Part shown: piece by piece, positions 9,224 through 19,228 of the stretch
How positions within the stretch are numbered: the first letter of the stretch is position 1
Layout: each line of letters starts with the position of its first letter
Origin: JAAGZL01 sp050288625
GTDB taxonomy: Bacteria > Pseudomonadota > Gammaproteobacteria > Chromatiales > Chromatiaceae
NCBI GenBank assembly: GCA_050288625.1
Contig: JBNKEE010000020.1
Span: 40,200 to 104,199, forward strand
Length of the DNA: 64,000 bases
Reading direction: 5' to 3'
Program-made: the position numbers and the translations under genes
The notes under the pieces: generated by a model
Told to the model about the DNA's origin: nothing
What the model saw: only the letters and a program-made list of their open reading frames with translations
Databases searched by the model: none

Positions 9224-9357
9224 GAACCCTTCGGTTCGACCAGCCAGCACGTAGTGCTGGCGCAGGACGACTTTGCGGATCAAAGTCGCCCCGTAGGGGT
9301 GAGCCGCAAGGCGGCGAATCTGTCCCTGCCACGCAGTGGCGAGAGGGCCGAAGGCCC
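9224..9357. repeat. Chain of seven consecutive mini-hairpins
   Basis: Seven perfect short inverted repeats follow each other with almost no spacer: 9224-9237, 9244-9260, 9268-9288, 9289-9299, 9303-9315, 9328-9340 and 9345-9357. Stems are 4-8 bp. Loops are GTA, GCA, GAA, AAG or up to 5 nt. It lies between the tRNA-Ser terminator and the YbjQ operon. Open frames crossing it (plus and minus strand) are products of its GC-rich periodic structure and not credible genes. Similar shorter chains occur near 20.74 kb and 63.4-63.7 kb, so it looks like a dispersed repeat class. Confidence 0.75.
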
Positions 9358-9485
9358 GGTAATCCCTGCCTTTTGCTTTTCAGGATCAGTTCTCATAACC
9401 CACATCACCAGTTGACCACATCTGCATATAGGTTGAGAATGCCTTTAGGCTTTGAATAACAATAAGTGATGGAGACTTACTTCTA

Positions 9486-9800
9486 ATGTTGATTACCAAT
9501 CTTGAGATTATTCCTGGCAAAAGGGTGACTAAACACCTTGGTCTGGTTCAGGGTAGTTCTGTTCGGGCCAAGCATGTGGGTAGAGATCTGATGGCTAGCC
9601 TGAAGAATATCTTTGGAGGCGAGCTTAAAGGCTATACAGAGCTACTACAGGAGTCACGCGAAGAGGCGATGGAAAGACTACAGATACAAGCAGAATCAGT
9701 AGGTGCAAACGCTATCCTGAATGTGCGTTTTTCCACATCTAGCATTGCCCAGGGGGCCGCCGAGATATATGTTTATGGTACCGCTGTGGTGTTGGAGTAG
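9486..9800 (+). CDS. YbjQ family (UPF0145) protein
   Basis: A 104-aa YbjQ-fold protein: the N-terminal strand LITNLEIIPG, the GSSVRAKHVGRDLMASLKNIFGGELKGYTELL core, and the end VGANAILNVRFSTSS...YGTAVVLE are typical. YbjQ proteins form pentamers and are annotated as putative heavy-metal-binding domains without a proven role. It is the first gene of a three-gene transcript with a TM-anchored paralogue and an M48 protease (gaps 3 bp and 5 bp). Confidence 0.9.
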   Translation: MLITNLEIIPGKRVTKHLGLVQGSSVRAKHVGRDLMASLKNIFGGELKGYTELLQESREEAMERLQIQAESVGANAILNVRFSTSSIAQGAAEIYVYGTAVVLE

Positions 9801-9803
9801 GTC

Positions 9804-10256
9804 ATGTATGATCTGCTGATCTTTATCATACTGCTTTCTCTGGGTTATGGGTTTGGCAAATGGGCTGAATCCAAACACTATAAAAGCATAATAGAGCGGG
9901 AAGATGTGCTAAATGCGCTTCCGGCTATCGCCAGTCGTTTCCCTCCGGCAAAAACGAAATATGATCAAGAGCTGGTTATGGGGAGTGTGGTTATATCCGT
10001 AGACTACTTCAAGCGATTCCTGGCTACGCTACGCAACATCTTTGGTGGTAGGGTAGTTTCCTATGAGACGCTCATAGACAGGGCGCGTAGGGAGGCATTG
10101 TTGCGCATGAAAGAAGAGGCACAAATGAGGAATGCCAAGATGGTGTTCAATGTTAAATATGAGACCGCCTCAATCTCCAAGGGGGTAAAGAATACTATAG
10201 GTTCTGTGGAAGTGCTGGCCTATGGCACTGCCCTGATCCCAAATGATACTGCCTAG
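9804..10256 (+). CDS. Membrane-anchored YbjQ-like protein
   Basis: A 150-aa protein with one N-terminal membrane helix (LLIFIILLSLGYGFGKWAE) followed by a second YbjQ-like domain. The core mirrors the upstream gene: VISVDYFKRFLATLRNIFGGRVVSYETLIDRARREAL, then NAKMVFNVKYETAS and YGTALIP. This indicates duplication plus addition of a membrane anchor. The start ATG 9804 lies 3 bp after the first YbjQ stop. Function unknown; a partner of the following membrane protease is a reasonable inference. Confidence 0.85.
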   Translation: MYDLLIFIILLSLGYGFGKWAESKHYKSIIEREDVLNALPAIASRFPPAKTKYDQELVMGSVVISVDYFKRFLATLRNIFGGRVVSYETLIDRARREALLRMKEEAQMRNAKMVFNVKYETASISKGVKNTIGSVEVLAYGTALIPNDTA

Positions 10257-10261
10257 TGTAG

Positions 10262-11125
10262 ATGCACTATAGTAATCCCAAGATCCCAGAAGGGATTAAC
10301 ACAACAAAAGATCATCCGCTTAAGGAGTTCTTCATACTAACTTCCGGTGCTGTCGCAGCGGTGGTTCTAATTGCCGTGCTACTTGGTCATTTCGGTGGTT
10401 TCTTGGCAAAGTTTGTACCGTTTGAAATAGAGCAGGAATGGACCAAAAGTGTTGCTCCGGACAGTGTTGAAAGGAGCGACCTGGAACAGTACCTAGACTC
10501 GGTCAGTGAGCGTGTCTCTAATTCAATGGGATTAGAGGATGAGTTCAAGATAAATCTCCGTTACTCGTCAGGAGAAACGATTAACGCCTTTGCCACCCTG
10601 GGCGGCAATATAATCCTGTTCAAAGGACTGCTGGAAAAATTACCAAATGAAGATGCTCTGGCCATGCTGATCGCTCATGAGATGGCGCATATAAGACATC
10701 GTGACCCTATCGTTAGTTTTGGCAGGTCGCTTAGTGTTCAGGCCGGTTTAGGGATACTTCTAGGGAATACAGATGCGAGCATCCTGGGCAGTGCGGGCAT
10801 CTTTACCATTCTGCATTTTTCTCGTGAGATGGAAACAGAGGCAGACATAGAAGCATTTGCGGTTGTGGCAGATATTTATGGACATGTTGGTGGCGCATCA
10901 GATCTGTTTGGGTTGATCGCAGATGTCATGAAGCAAGAGGGTATGAGTGAACAGCCAGCGATATTCAGTTCGCATCCTCTGGATGAGATGCGTATTGCAA
11001 ACATGCAGGAGTTGGCGCAGCTAAATGGGTGGAGTCTGGAAGGCAAGCGAACTCCCTTGCCAACAAAATTTGCTCAGTGGCTGAAGGATACAGAGAAGGA
11101 AGAAGAGGGGTCCGAGAAAAAGTAG
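10262..11125 (+). CDS. M48 family zinc metalloprotease
   Basis: A 287-aa membrane-anchored protease. One hydrophobic helix near residues 26-48 (FFILTSGAVAAVVLIAVLLG) precedes the catalytic domain. The zinc-binding HEMAHIRH (HExxH) motif is near residues 139-146. The third ligand is expected in EMETEADIEA near 190-199. Related proteins (HtpX, BepA, LoiP) act in envelope protein quality control. Unlike HtpX it has only one clear TM segment, so the active site probably faces the periplasm. It ends the YbjQ-YbjQ-M48 operon and converges on the Fur-family gene with a 5-bp gap. Confidence 0.9.
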   Translation: MHYSNPKIPEGINTTKDHPLKEFFILTSGAVAAVVLIAVLLGHFGGFLAKFVPFEIEQEWTKSVAPDSVERSDLEQYLDSVSERVSNSMGLEDEFKINLRYSSGETINAFATLGGNIILFKGLLEKLPNEDALAMLIAHEMAHIRHRDPIVSFGRSLSVQAGLGILLGNTDASILGSAGIFTILHFSREMETEADIEAFAVVADIYGHVGGASDLFGLIADVMKQEGMSEQPAIFSSHPLDEMRIANMQELAQLNGWSLEGKRTPLPTKFAQWLKDTEKEEEGSEKK

Positions 11126-11130
11126 ATGTA

Positions 11131-11583
11131 TCAGGCGTTGGTGACCTGAGAGTTTCGTACCCGCACGACGACATCAATACTGTGCAATTCGGTACCCCTA
11201 GGTAGATTCTCTGGAGAAGGGACGGAGAACACCTCTGGATCGAAATCGATCAGTTCGCCAGTATCAATGTTAAAGAAGTGGTGATGGCGGCTGGTATTCG
11301 AGTCGTAGAATGTCTTGCTAGGGTCAGCCTTGATCTCTCTTACTAGACCCTGCTCGGAAAATAACCCCATGGTGTTGTATACGGTGGCCCTGGATACATT
11401 GGCTTCAACCTTGACTCGATCGTAGATCTCGTCGGCCGTGAGATGTTGATTGCGTTCGAATACAACCGCAGCGATTGCCAAGCGTTGGGATGTTGGATAG
11501 ACCCCATGACTCCTCAAAAGGGCGGCATATTCAACCTGTTGATGATGGATATTGGTGTTCACGCCTAAGATTATAGGTTGCAT
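11131..11583 (-). CDS. Fur-family repressor, Irr/PerR-like, without cysteines
   Basis: A 150-aa winged-helix protein of the Fur superfamily. The DNA-binding half has the family's TSQRLAIAAVVFE, HLTADEIYDRV and VSRATVYNTMGLF. The metal-site region has SRHHHFFNIDTGELIDFD. The protein has no cysteine at all, so the structural CxxC zinc sites of Fur and most PerR proteins are absent. The HHH triplet resembles the heme-responsive motif of Irr. ATG 11583 is taken; the frame extends upstream to 11670 but overlaps a better-supported small ORF. It lies downstream of katG and two small ORFs, suggesting a peroxide, iron or heme regulatory role. Confidence 0.88.
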   Translation of the reverse strand: MQPIILGVNTNIHHQQVEYAALLRSHGVYPTSQRLAIAAVVFERNQHLTADEIYDRVKVEANVSRATVYNTMGLFSEQGLVREIKADPSKTFYDSNTSRHHHFFNIDTGELIDFDPEVFSVPSPENLPRGTELHSIDVVVRVRNSQVTNA

Positions 11584-11624
11584 CACCCAATATCGGCAAT
11601 GGCAAATCTCATTTTTGTTGCCAC

Positions 11625-11774
11625 CTAGTCTAGGCTGTATAGGGCTATAACTACCGGCAAAGAGAGCCACAATAGGCCCTTTACCAGGAAAAACATGGGT
11701 AGCATCCAGGTCACCCTTTTCATCCAGTCTCTTATCTGGAATTCATAGTTGGTATTTTCTGTTTGAGTATCCAT
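11625..11774 (-). CDS. Small membrane protein downstream of katG (49 aa)
   Basis: A 49-codon frame starts at ATG 11772-11774 behind GGAG (AGGATGGAGCGCGA) and ends at TAG 11625-11627. The product has a polar N-terminus (MDTQTENTNYEFQIRDWMKR) and one hydrophobic helix (MFFLVKGLLWLSLPVVIALY). It starts 12 bp after another small ORF and lies 41 bp before the Fur-family start, consistent with a katG-to-fur transcript. No family recognised. Support comes from the RBS, hydrophobicity and position. Confidence 0.6.
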   Translation of the reverse strand: MDTQTENTNYEFQIRDWMKRVTWMLPMFFLVKGLLWLSLPVVIALYSLD

Positions 11775-11786
11775 TCGCGCTCCATC

Positions 11787-11951
11787 CTAGGGCATGCTAA
11801 TGAAACTACCTTTAGACCGGTGGTTATTTGGGTCCTCATTCGACCTGTTTCTGACAGAAACAATGCCTAAATCTAGAATTGCCCGCCAGTTGCTGGTGGG
11901 TTCTGATTGGTATGGCTTGTTGTCTGCCTTTGACATATAAACGTGGTTCAT
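11787..11951 (-). CDS. Small polar protein downstream of katG (54 aa)
   Basis: A 54-codon frame runs from ATG 11949-11951 to TAG 11787-11789. It has a strong RBS (CGAGGATAGAAAA before ATG). The product (MNHVYMSKADNKPYQSEPTS at its start) is polar, basic, and has no membrane segment or cysteine. It lies between the katG 3' hairpin and the 49-aa ORF, all on the minus strand. Nothing recognised; it could be a real small protein or a chance frame. Confidence 0.4.
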   Translation of the reverse strand: MNHVYMSKADNKPYQSEPTSNWRAILDLGIVSVRNRSNEDPNNHRSKGSFISMP

Positions 11952-11994
11952 TTTTCTATCCTCGTGTGAAGTCCACTTTAAACATAGACTGATT

Positions 11995-12012
11995 TGGCCA
12001 CATCCATGTGGC
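11995..12012 (-). terminator. Inverted repeat 3' of katG
   Basis: A perfect 8-bp stem (GGCCACAT / ATGTGGCC) with a 2-nt spacer lies 15 bp past the katG stop. There is no T-run, so it may be a partial terminator or an operator-like dyad controlling the small ORFs downstream. Confidence 0.45.
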
Positions 12013-12026
12013 CGGGATTGCGCGGT

Positions 12027-14186
<2,160 letters not shown>

Positions 14187-14223
14187 AACCTTATCTCCTT
14201 TTGGTTGATATATGCTTCTTTGT

Positions 14224-14239
14224 CACCCGTTTTCGGGTG
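14224..14239 (-). terminator. Short hairpin between oxyR and katG
   Basis: A 6-bp perfect stem CACCCG/CGGGTG with a TTTT loop sits 77 bp after the oxyR stop and 38 bp before the katG start. With no T-run it may be a weak oxyR terminator or part of the katG leader. Confidence 0.4.
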
Positions 14240-14315
14240 GGTCTGTCCTAAATCTAACGCTGGATAACAAATAGTGGAAATCGTTTATATCATATTAATA
14301 AATAGGTATAGCCAA

Positions 14316-15242
14316 TTAGTCTGGATTGTTTATGACCTGTACGGTGTTTGGAAGTTTGTCACGTATTACATCCGCAAATGCCTCCAGGGCCTGGCGACGG
14401 GGAAAGCTGTGGCGAAAGGCAAGGGAGATGCGTCGATAGGTGTCCGGGAGCTCCAGTTTGCGAGCAATGACACCGCTGTCGGTCATCCAGGCGCCGCGCG
14501 TGGCCAGTGCAGGTACTAGGGTACAACCGTAGCCAGCTCCTACCAGTTGCAGAAGAGTTTCCAGGCTACTGGCCTGGAGATCACCCATGTCACCCTGATT
14601 AGGGCGTCCGGCCAATTTACATGCATCTATCACCTGCTGCGCCAAACAGTGGCCATCTGCTAACAACAGTAGTTCAAGTTTCTCTAGGTCCTGGTGGGTG
14701 ATCTTTTCTTTGGTGTATAGAGGATGGTTGCGCGGATGAGCTAGCCAGAAGGGTTCATCAAACAGAGGTATGGCATCAAGATCGGCCCCGTCCACCGGGG
14801 TGGCTATGAGCGCAACATCGACTTCATGCTTGCGCAGACGCTGCAACAGGCGTTCTGTAATTTCCTCGCTGAGCACCAACTTTAGTTTAGGGAATCGTTC
14901 CTTAAGTGGTGAGAGGATAAGTGGGGTCAGGTAGGGACTGAGGGTGGGTATAATGCCCACGCGCAGCGGACCTGCCAGTGGATCGTGATGTGCTTGTGCC
15001 AAATGTTCTATGGCGACGACCTGCTCCATTATCTTCCTGGCATGCTCTATTATCTCCATGCCAGTGGGGGTTATTTCCACCGATCTTTTTGTGCGTTCAA
15101 AGATGGTTATCCCCAACTCATCTTCCAGCTTTTTAATCTGCCCACTGAGTGTCGGTTGGCTGACGAAGCAACGCTCAGCTGCCTTGCCGAAGTGCCGTGT
15201 CTCTACCACAGCGATTATGTATTTCAGGTCACGTAGGTTCAT
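14316..15242 (-). CDS. oxyR: Hydrogen-peroxide-sensing LysR-type regulator OxyR
   Basis: A LysR-type activator that senses H2O2 through a disulfide. It has 308 aa. The N-terminal HTH includes RDLKYIIAVVETRHFGKAAERCFVSQPTLSGQIKKLE (split here for length; residues 3-39). The redox pair is present in DGHCLAQQVIDACK, with cysteines 9 residues apart as in E. coli Cys199/Cys208. It is divergent from the exporter gene and upstream of katG. Regulator autocontrol and activation of both neighbours is the simplest reading. Confidence 0.96.
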   Translation of the reverse strand: MNLRDLKYIIAVVETRHFGKAAERCFVSQPTLSGQIKKLEDELGITIFERTKRSVEITPTGMEIIEHARKIMEQVVAIEHLAQAHHDPLAGPLRVGIIPTLSPYLTPLILSPLKERFPKLKLVLSEEITERLLQRLRKHEVDVALIATPVDGADLDAIPLFDEPFWLAHPRNHPLYTKEKITHQDLEKLELLLLADGHCLAQQVIDACKLAGRPNQGDMGDLQASSLETLLQLVGAGYGCTLVPALATRGAWMTDSGVIARKLELPDTYRRISLAFRHSFPRRQALEAFADVIRDKLPNTVQVINNPD

Positions 15243-15264
15243 GGTCTTTATTTATTGGCGGTAT

Positions 15265-15299
15265 CTATTACACAAGTATAGATAAACGATTACAACTAT
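15265..15299. promoter_or_regulatory. Candidate OxyR operator between oxyR and exporter gene
   Basis: The 103-bp divergent region holds CTAT (15265-15268), ATAG (15278-15281) and CTAT (15296-15299) half-sites with A/T-rich spacers. This resembles the ATAG/CTAT quarter-sites of OxyR operators. The spacing is only approximately canonical, so this is a candidate. Confidence 0.45.
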
Positions 15300-15345
15300 C
15301 AATACGCATGGCTTAAGGTATCAATAAGAGTGAAGGGAAATTGAT

Positions 15346-16542
15346 ATGACAGTATTAGTACAAACCGTCCGCCACATCAGATCCGGGATAGGGGATAAAC
15401 AGGCCCGTATCTTGCGAAGGGTTGCTCCTGTAGCGACCATATTAGCAGTAATTTCTGTCATTCCTAACGGTTGGAGTAGCGCGCTAAACGCCCTTAGTGA
15501 TGCCTACCTCTCTGTCTCGGTGTTTGTAGCTGGCACATTGGCACTGGTATATGCCGCAGAACATGGGTTCAAAACAGACCTTGGTTATCTACTGATGCGC
15601 TATCGGCACTGGCAGGTGCCAGCAGGTGCTTTGCTCGGGGCCTTTCCCGGATGTGGCGGGGCCATCGTGGCCATGACACAGTATATACGCGGATATCTAA
15701 GTTTCGGGGGTGTGGTTGCTACCCTCACGGCGACCATGGGCGATGCCATGTTCCTTCTCCTGGCCAAAGAGCCCATGACCGGCCTGGGTATACTCACCAT
15801 GGGTGTGGTAGTAGGTACAGTATCCGGCTATTTGGTAGATGCCATCCACGGTCCAGATTTCATGCGTCCACATTCATCACCTGCTGCCACATCCTACTCT
15901 AAGCAGCAGCAAGGGCATGACAGTAGCTTGTCGACTATGGAGAAGTTCTGGGTAGTCTTGATGGTTCCTGGGGTCTTTGTAGGGGTACTGGCAGCTTTTC
16001 AAGTGGATTTTAATCTACTTGTAAGCACCATGATCCCAGGTGAGCCAGACCATTGGCTGGGTGTGGCGGGTGCGGTGCTGGCTATAATCATGTGGATCAG
16101 GAGTGAAGATGGTCAGGAAGAGAGCCCCTGTACCAGCGGTGATAGCTGTAATGTACCAGATAAATCAGTAATACGGCGGGTGATGAGTGATACCAATTTT
16201 ATAACGGCTTGGGTGGTATCAGCATTCGTGGGATATGAATTAGTGGTGGCAGTATTTGGGATAGATCTTGGAGCAGGCTTAACAGTTTGGGCCCCGCTGG
16301 TACCTGCCGTGGCGATCCTAGTGGGGTTCATACCTGGGTGCGGTCCACAGATCCTGGTTACTTCGCTCTATATTTCAGGTGCGCTTCCCCTCTCTGCTCA
16401 GCTTGGAAACGCTATTTCAAATGATGGCGATGCCCTGTTTCCAGCCATAGCCGTTGCCCCGAAGGCAGCTCTTGTCGCGACTATCTACAGCGCTATTCCG
16501 GCAATAATTGTCGGGTATGGTTGGTACCTGTTTATGGAGTGA
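15346..16542 (+). CDS. Putative heavy-metal (manganese-type) exporter, ArsP_2/DUF2899-like
   Basis: A 398-aa inner-membrane protein with about ten hydrophobic segments and two related halves. Each half carries a Pro-Gly-Cys-Gly motif: GAFPGCGGAIVAMTQYIRG in the first and GFIPGCGPQILVTSLYISG in the second. These PGCG motifs and the GDAMFLLL/GDALFPAIA companions fit the putative 10-TM heavy-metal exporter family, often annotated as a putative manganese transporter. Transported ion is unproven. Divergence from oxyR and proximity to katG fit Mn or metal homeostasis under peroxide stress. A short His/Cys-containing loop (about residues 185-260) separates the halves. Confidence 0.75.
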   Translation: MTVLVQTVRHIRSGIGDKQARILRRVAPVATILAVISVIPNGWSSALNALSDAYLSVSVFVAGTLALVYAAEHGFKTDLGYLLMRYRHWQVPAGALLGAFPGCGGAIVAMTQYIRGYLSFGGVVATLTATMGDAMFLLLAKEPMTGLGILTMGVVVGTVSGYLVDAIHGPDFMRPHSSPAATSYSKQQQGHDSSLSTMEKFWVVLMVPGVFVGVLAAFQVDFNLLVSTMIPGEPDHWLGVAGAVLAIIMWIRSEDGQEESPCTSGDSCNVPDKSVIRRVMSDTNFITAWVVSAFVGYELVVAVFGIDLGAGLTVWAPLVPAVAILVGFIPGCGPQILVTSLYISGALPLSAQLGNAISNDGDALFPAIAVAPKAALVATIYSAIPAIIVGYGWYLFME

Positions 16543-16708
16543 GATGATTAATCATTTTTTTCCTGAGAAAAATCAACAAAAGTCAAAAAAACATTAAAGT
16601 TGCTGTGTTAATGGCCGCTAATATGGGTCGGACGTAATTCACTTTAGGATGACTTTTCACAGCTCACGGGAACTGAGTTGTAACACCATCATCGCCGGGG
16701 AGATACCC

Positions 16709-19162
16709 ATGTTAATCAAGACTAAGCTCAGATATGGAAGCATACTACTCGCGCTGGTTCCAGCCGTCGTTGCAAGCACCATGGTAGGGATGATTGCGGT
16801 AGATCACGCTGAAACTGCCCTTGAGGAGCAGGTCTCCTCTCACCTCATTTCATTGAGAGAGGATAGGGCCAGACAGATCGTTCACTATTTCGAAAACATG
16901 CGCGATCAGGCATTGGCCTATAACAAGGATCGAATGGTTATAGATGCTACGCGCGGTTTTACCGAGGCCTACAGAAACTTCCAGAACGAGGTCCTGGTGG
17001 ATGTGGCGGCGGATAAGGGTTCGCTTAAATCATATTATGTTGAAGAATTCGCCAAAGAGTACTCTGGGCGCAACAGTGGCCAAAAACCCAACGTAGAGCA
17101 GATATTCTCTAAGCTGGATAATTCTGCGGTCGTCATGCAGCAGCGCTACATAAAGGCCAACCCCAATCCACTAGGTTCTAAAGATGCACTTATGGCAAGC
17201 AGTGACGGCAGTAACTATTCACAATTGCATAGAAAATTTCATCCATCTATCAGAGAACTGCAGCAGCGTTTTGGCTATTACGACATATTTCTCATCGACG
17301 CCGAAACTGGACACGTGGTCTATTCCGTGTTTAAGGAACTGGATTACGCTACATCGTTAAAAGACGGTCCGTTTGCCGATAGCGGTCTGGCTGAGGCCTA
17401 TCGAGGCGCAATGGGTCTGTCATCGTCAAATGAAATATTCATGACTGACTTTGCTCCTTATCTGCCCTCATATCAGGATCCCGCCATCTTTATTGCCACC
17501 CCCGTCTTTGATGGAGATAAGCGAGTGGGTGTTCTCGCATTTCAATTACCGATAGATCGGATCAATAGTGTTATGACTGGCGAGGGTAAATGGAAAGAAT
17601 CAGGTTTGGGCGAGAGCGGTGAGACCTATCTGGTCGGTTCTGACTATAAGATGCGCAGCCAAAGTCGCTTCTGGTTGGAGGATAAGGCTGGTTTCCTCGC
17701 AGCTATCGCCAAGGCAGGTATTGACACTACGACCGTCAACGCCATCAAGAGCAAGCAGACCGTTATCGGCTTGATGACAGTCAACTCGCAGGGTGTGAAG
17801 AGTGCGCTGCGAGGTCAAACGGGATCTTCTGTCTTTAATGACTATCGGGGCGTACCTGTACTCTCCGCATACAAACCGATTGAGGTAAACGGTCAGAAGT
17901 GGGCGATTCTGGCTGAGGAGGATGAGGAAGAAGCCGAGGCTGCTGCTATTGAGCTGCATAGTTACGTGATCTTTCTGGTATGGAGTACAGCCTTCGTTCT
18001 CCTGATTGCAAGTGGAGTACTGGGCTGGATGTTTAGCGTCAGTGTGGTTAGGCCGCTTGAACGTATCGTGGCCTCTATGAAGGATATATCATCAGGTTCC
18101 GGAGATCTGACGGTGCGTCTGGAAGATAAGGCCCATGACGAACTGGGTATGCTGGCACGCGCCTTTAATGTCTTCGTGGAAAAGTTGGATGGCATAATGT
18201 CCAACATAGGCGATTCCACCACGGAGCTGGCTACTGCATCTGAAGAGCTATCCATGATTACCAAAGATACACGTAACGGCATTGAGCGTCAGCATGCTGA
18301 GATCCAGCAGGTAGCTACCGCTGTTGAAGAGATGACGGCGACCGTTAAAGAGGTGGCGCAAAATACCAATGCGGTGGCTGACGCTTCGCGTGAGGCAGGA
18401 TCTCACGTGGATACAGGCAGGATAGTGGTAACAGATAGTTCTGAATCCATACAGCGTTTATCAAATAGTATGGTTGAGTCCAGACAGGTTGTTAATGCAC
18501 TACAGGATGACAGTGAGAGAGTAGGAACTGTTCTGGATGTAATCAAGAGTATTGCCGAACAGACCAATTTGCTCGCTTTGAATGCGGCCATTGAGGCAGC
18601 GCGTGCCGGCGAACAGGGCCGTGGTTTTGCTGTTGTGGCCGATGAGGTGAGAGTGCTGGCGAAGCGCAGCCAGGATTCCGCTGAAGAGATCCGTGTCATT
18701 ATTGAATCGCTCCAGGACCGCAGTGAACAAACCACGACAATGCTGCAGGCAAATATATCTGACCTGGAGTCTACCGTTGAGCTGAATGAAAAGACTCAAC
18801 AGGCATTTACAGAGATAGAGACTGCGGTATCCAAACTCTTGGAGATGAGCATACAGATCGCCAATGCTACAGAAGAGCAGGCTGCTGTAACAGAAGAGAT
18901 CAGCCGCAACCTAGACAACACCAACCAGGAGGCAAATACCATAGCCTCAGGAGCTGAGCAGACCTCTGAATCCAGTATGATGCTGGCGCGTCTCGGCGAT
19001 GATCTAAAAGTGCATGTGGATCAATTCAAGGTTAGCGGCAGAAGAAGAACTGAAGGTGTGAGTCCGGTAAGTAAGGTGAAGCAAAGCAGGCCGGAATCAC
19101 AGGTCGGTGATCGGGAAGAGATTGAAGAGAAAGAGGCCCAAGAGCAGGATAAAGTGGCTTAG
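16709..19162 (+). CDS. Methyl-accepting chemotaxis protein
   Basis: An 817-aa transmembrane chemoreceptor. ATG 16709 follows GGGGAGA and starts directly before the first TM helix (YGSILLALVPAVVASTMVG). A long periplasmic sensor region follows (about residues 30-415), probably a double-Cache-like domain. A second TM helix (FLVWSTAFVLLIASGVLGWM), HAMP, and a long signalling helix bundle complete it. The conserved hairpin tip is present (EQTNLLALNAAIEAARAGEQ, then GRGFAVVADEVR). It would control CheA and flagellar or twitching bias. No chemotaxis kinase genes are in the window. The ligand is unknown. Confidence 0.95.
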   Translation: MLIKTKLRYGSILLALVPAVVASTMVGMIAVDHAETALEEQVSSHLISLREDRARQIVHYFENMRDQALAYNKDRMVIDATRGFTEAYRNFQNEVLVDVAADKGSLKSYYVEEFAKEYSGRNSGQKPNVEQIFSKLDNSAVVMQQRYIKANPNPLGSKDALMASSDGSNYSQLHRKFHPSIRELQQRFGYYDIFLIDAETGHVVYSVFKELDYATSLKDGPFADSGLAEAYRGAMGLSSSNEIFMTDFAPYLPSYQDPAIFIATPVFDGDKRVGVLAFQLPIDRINSVMTGEGKWKESGLGESGETYLVGSDYKMRSQSRFWLEDKAGFLAAIAKAGIDTTTVNAIKSKQTVIGLMTVNSQGVKSALRGQTGSSVFNDYRGVPVLSAYKPIEVNGQKWAILAEEDEEEAEAAAIELHSYVIFLVWSTAFVLLIASGVLGWMFSVSVVRPLERIVASMKDISSGSGDLTVRLEDKAHDELGMLARAFNVFVEKLDGIMSNIGDSTTELATASEELSMITKDTRNGIERQHAEIQQVATAVEEMTATVKEVAQNTNAVADASREAGSHVDTGRIVVTDSSESIQRLSNSMVESRQVVNALQDDSERVGTVLDVIKSIAEQTNLLALNAAIEAARAGEQGRGFAVVADEVRVLAKRSQDSAEEIRVIIESLQDRSEQTTTMLQANISDLESTVELNEKTQQAFTEIETAVSKLLEMSIQIANATEEQAAVTEEISRNLDNTNQEANTIASGAEQTSESSMMLARLGDDLKVHVDQFKVSGRRRTEGVSPVSKVKQSRPESQVGDREEIEEKEAQEQDKVA

Positions 19163-19185
19163 TTTAAAATCTTCAGTGTAAGGCC

Positions 19186-19212
19186 AAAGAACCCGTTTAA
19201 AGCGGGTTCTTT
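19186..19212 (+). terminator. Intrinsic terminator of the chemoreceptor gene
   Basis: A 10-bp stem AAAGAACCCG/CGGGTTCTTT (19186-19195 and 19203-19212) with a 7-nt loop, followed by GTTTT, lies 24 bp after the stop. Confidence 0.85.
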
Positions 19213-19228
19213 GTTTTCAGGTAAGTAG

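Noticed and set aside
8963..9459. Open frames over the tRNA-Ser and hairpin chain
   Set aside because: These frames cross a tRNA and a palindromic repeat, and their translations mirror the repeat structure.
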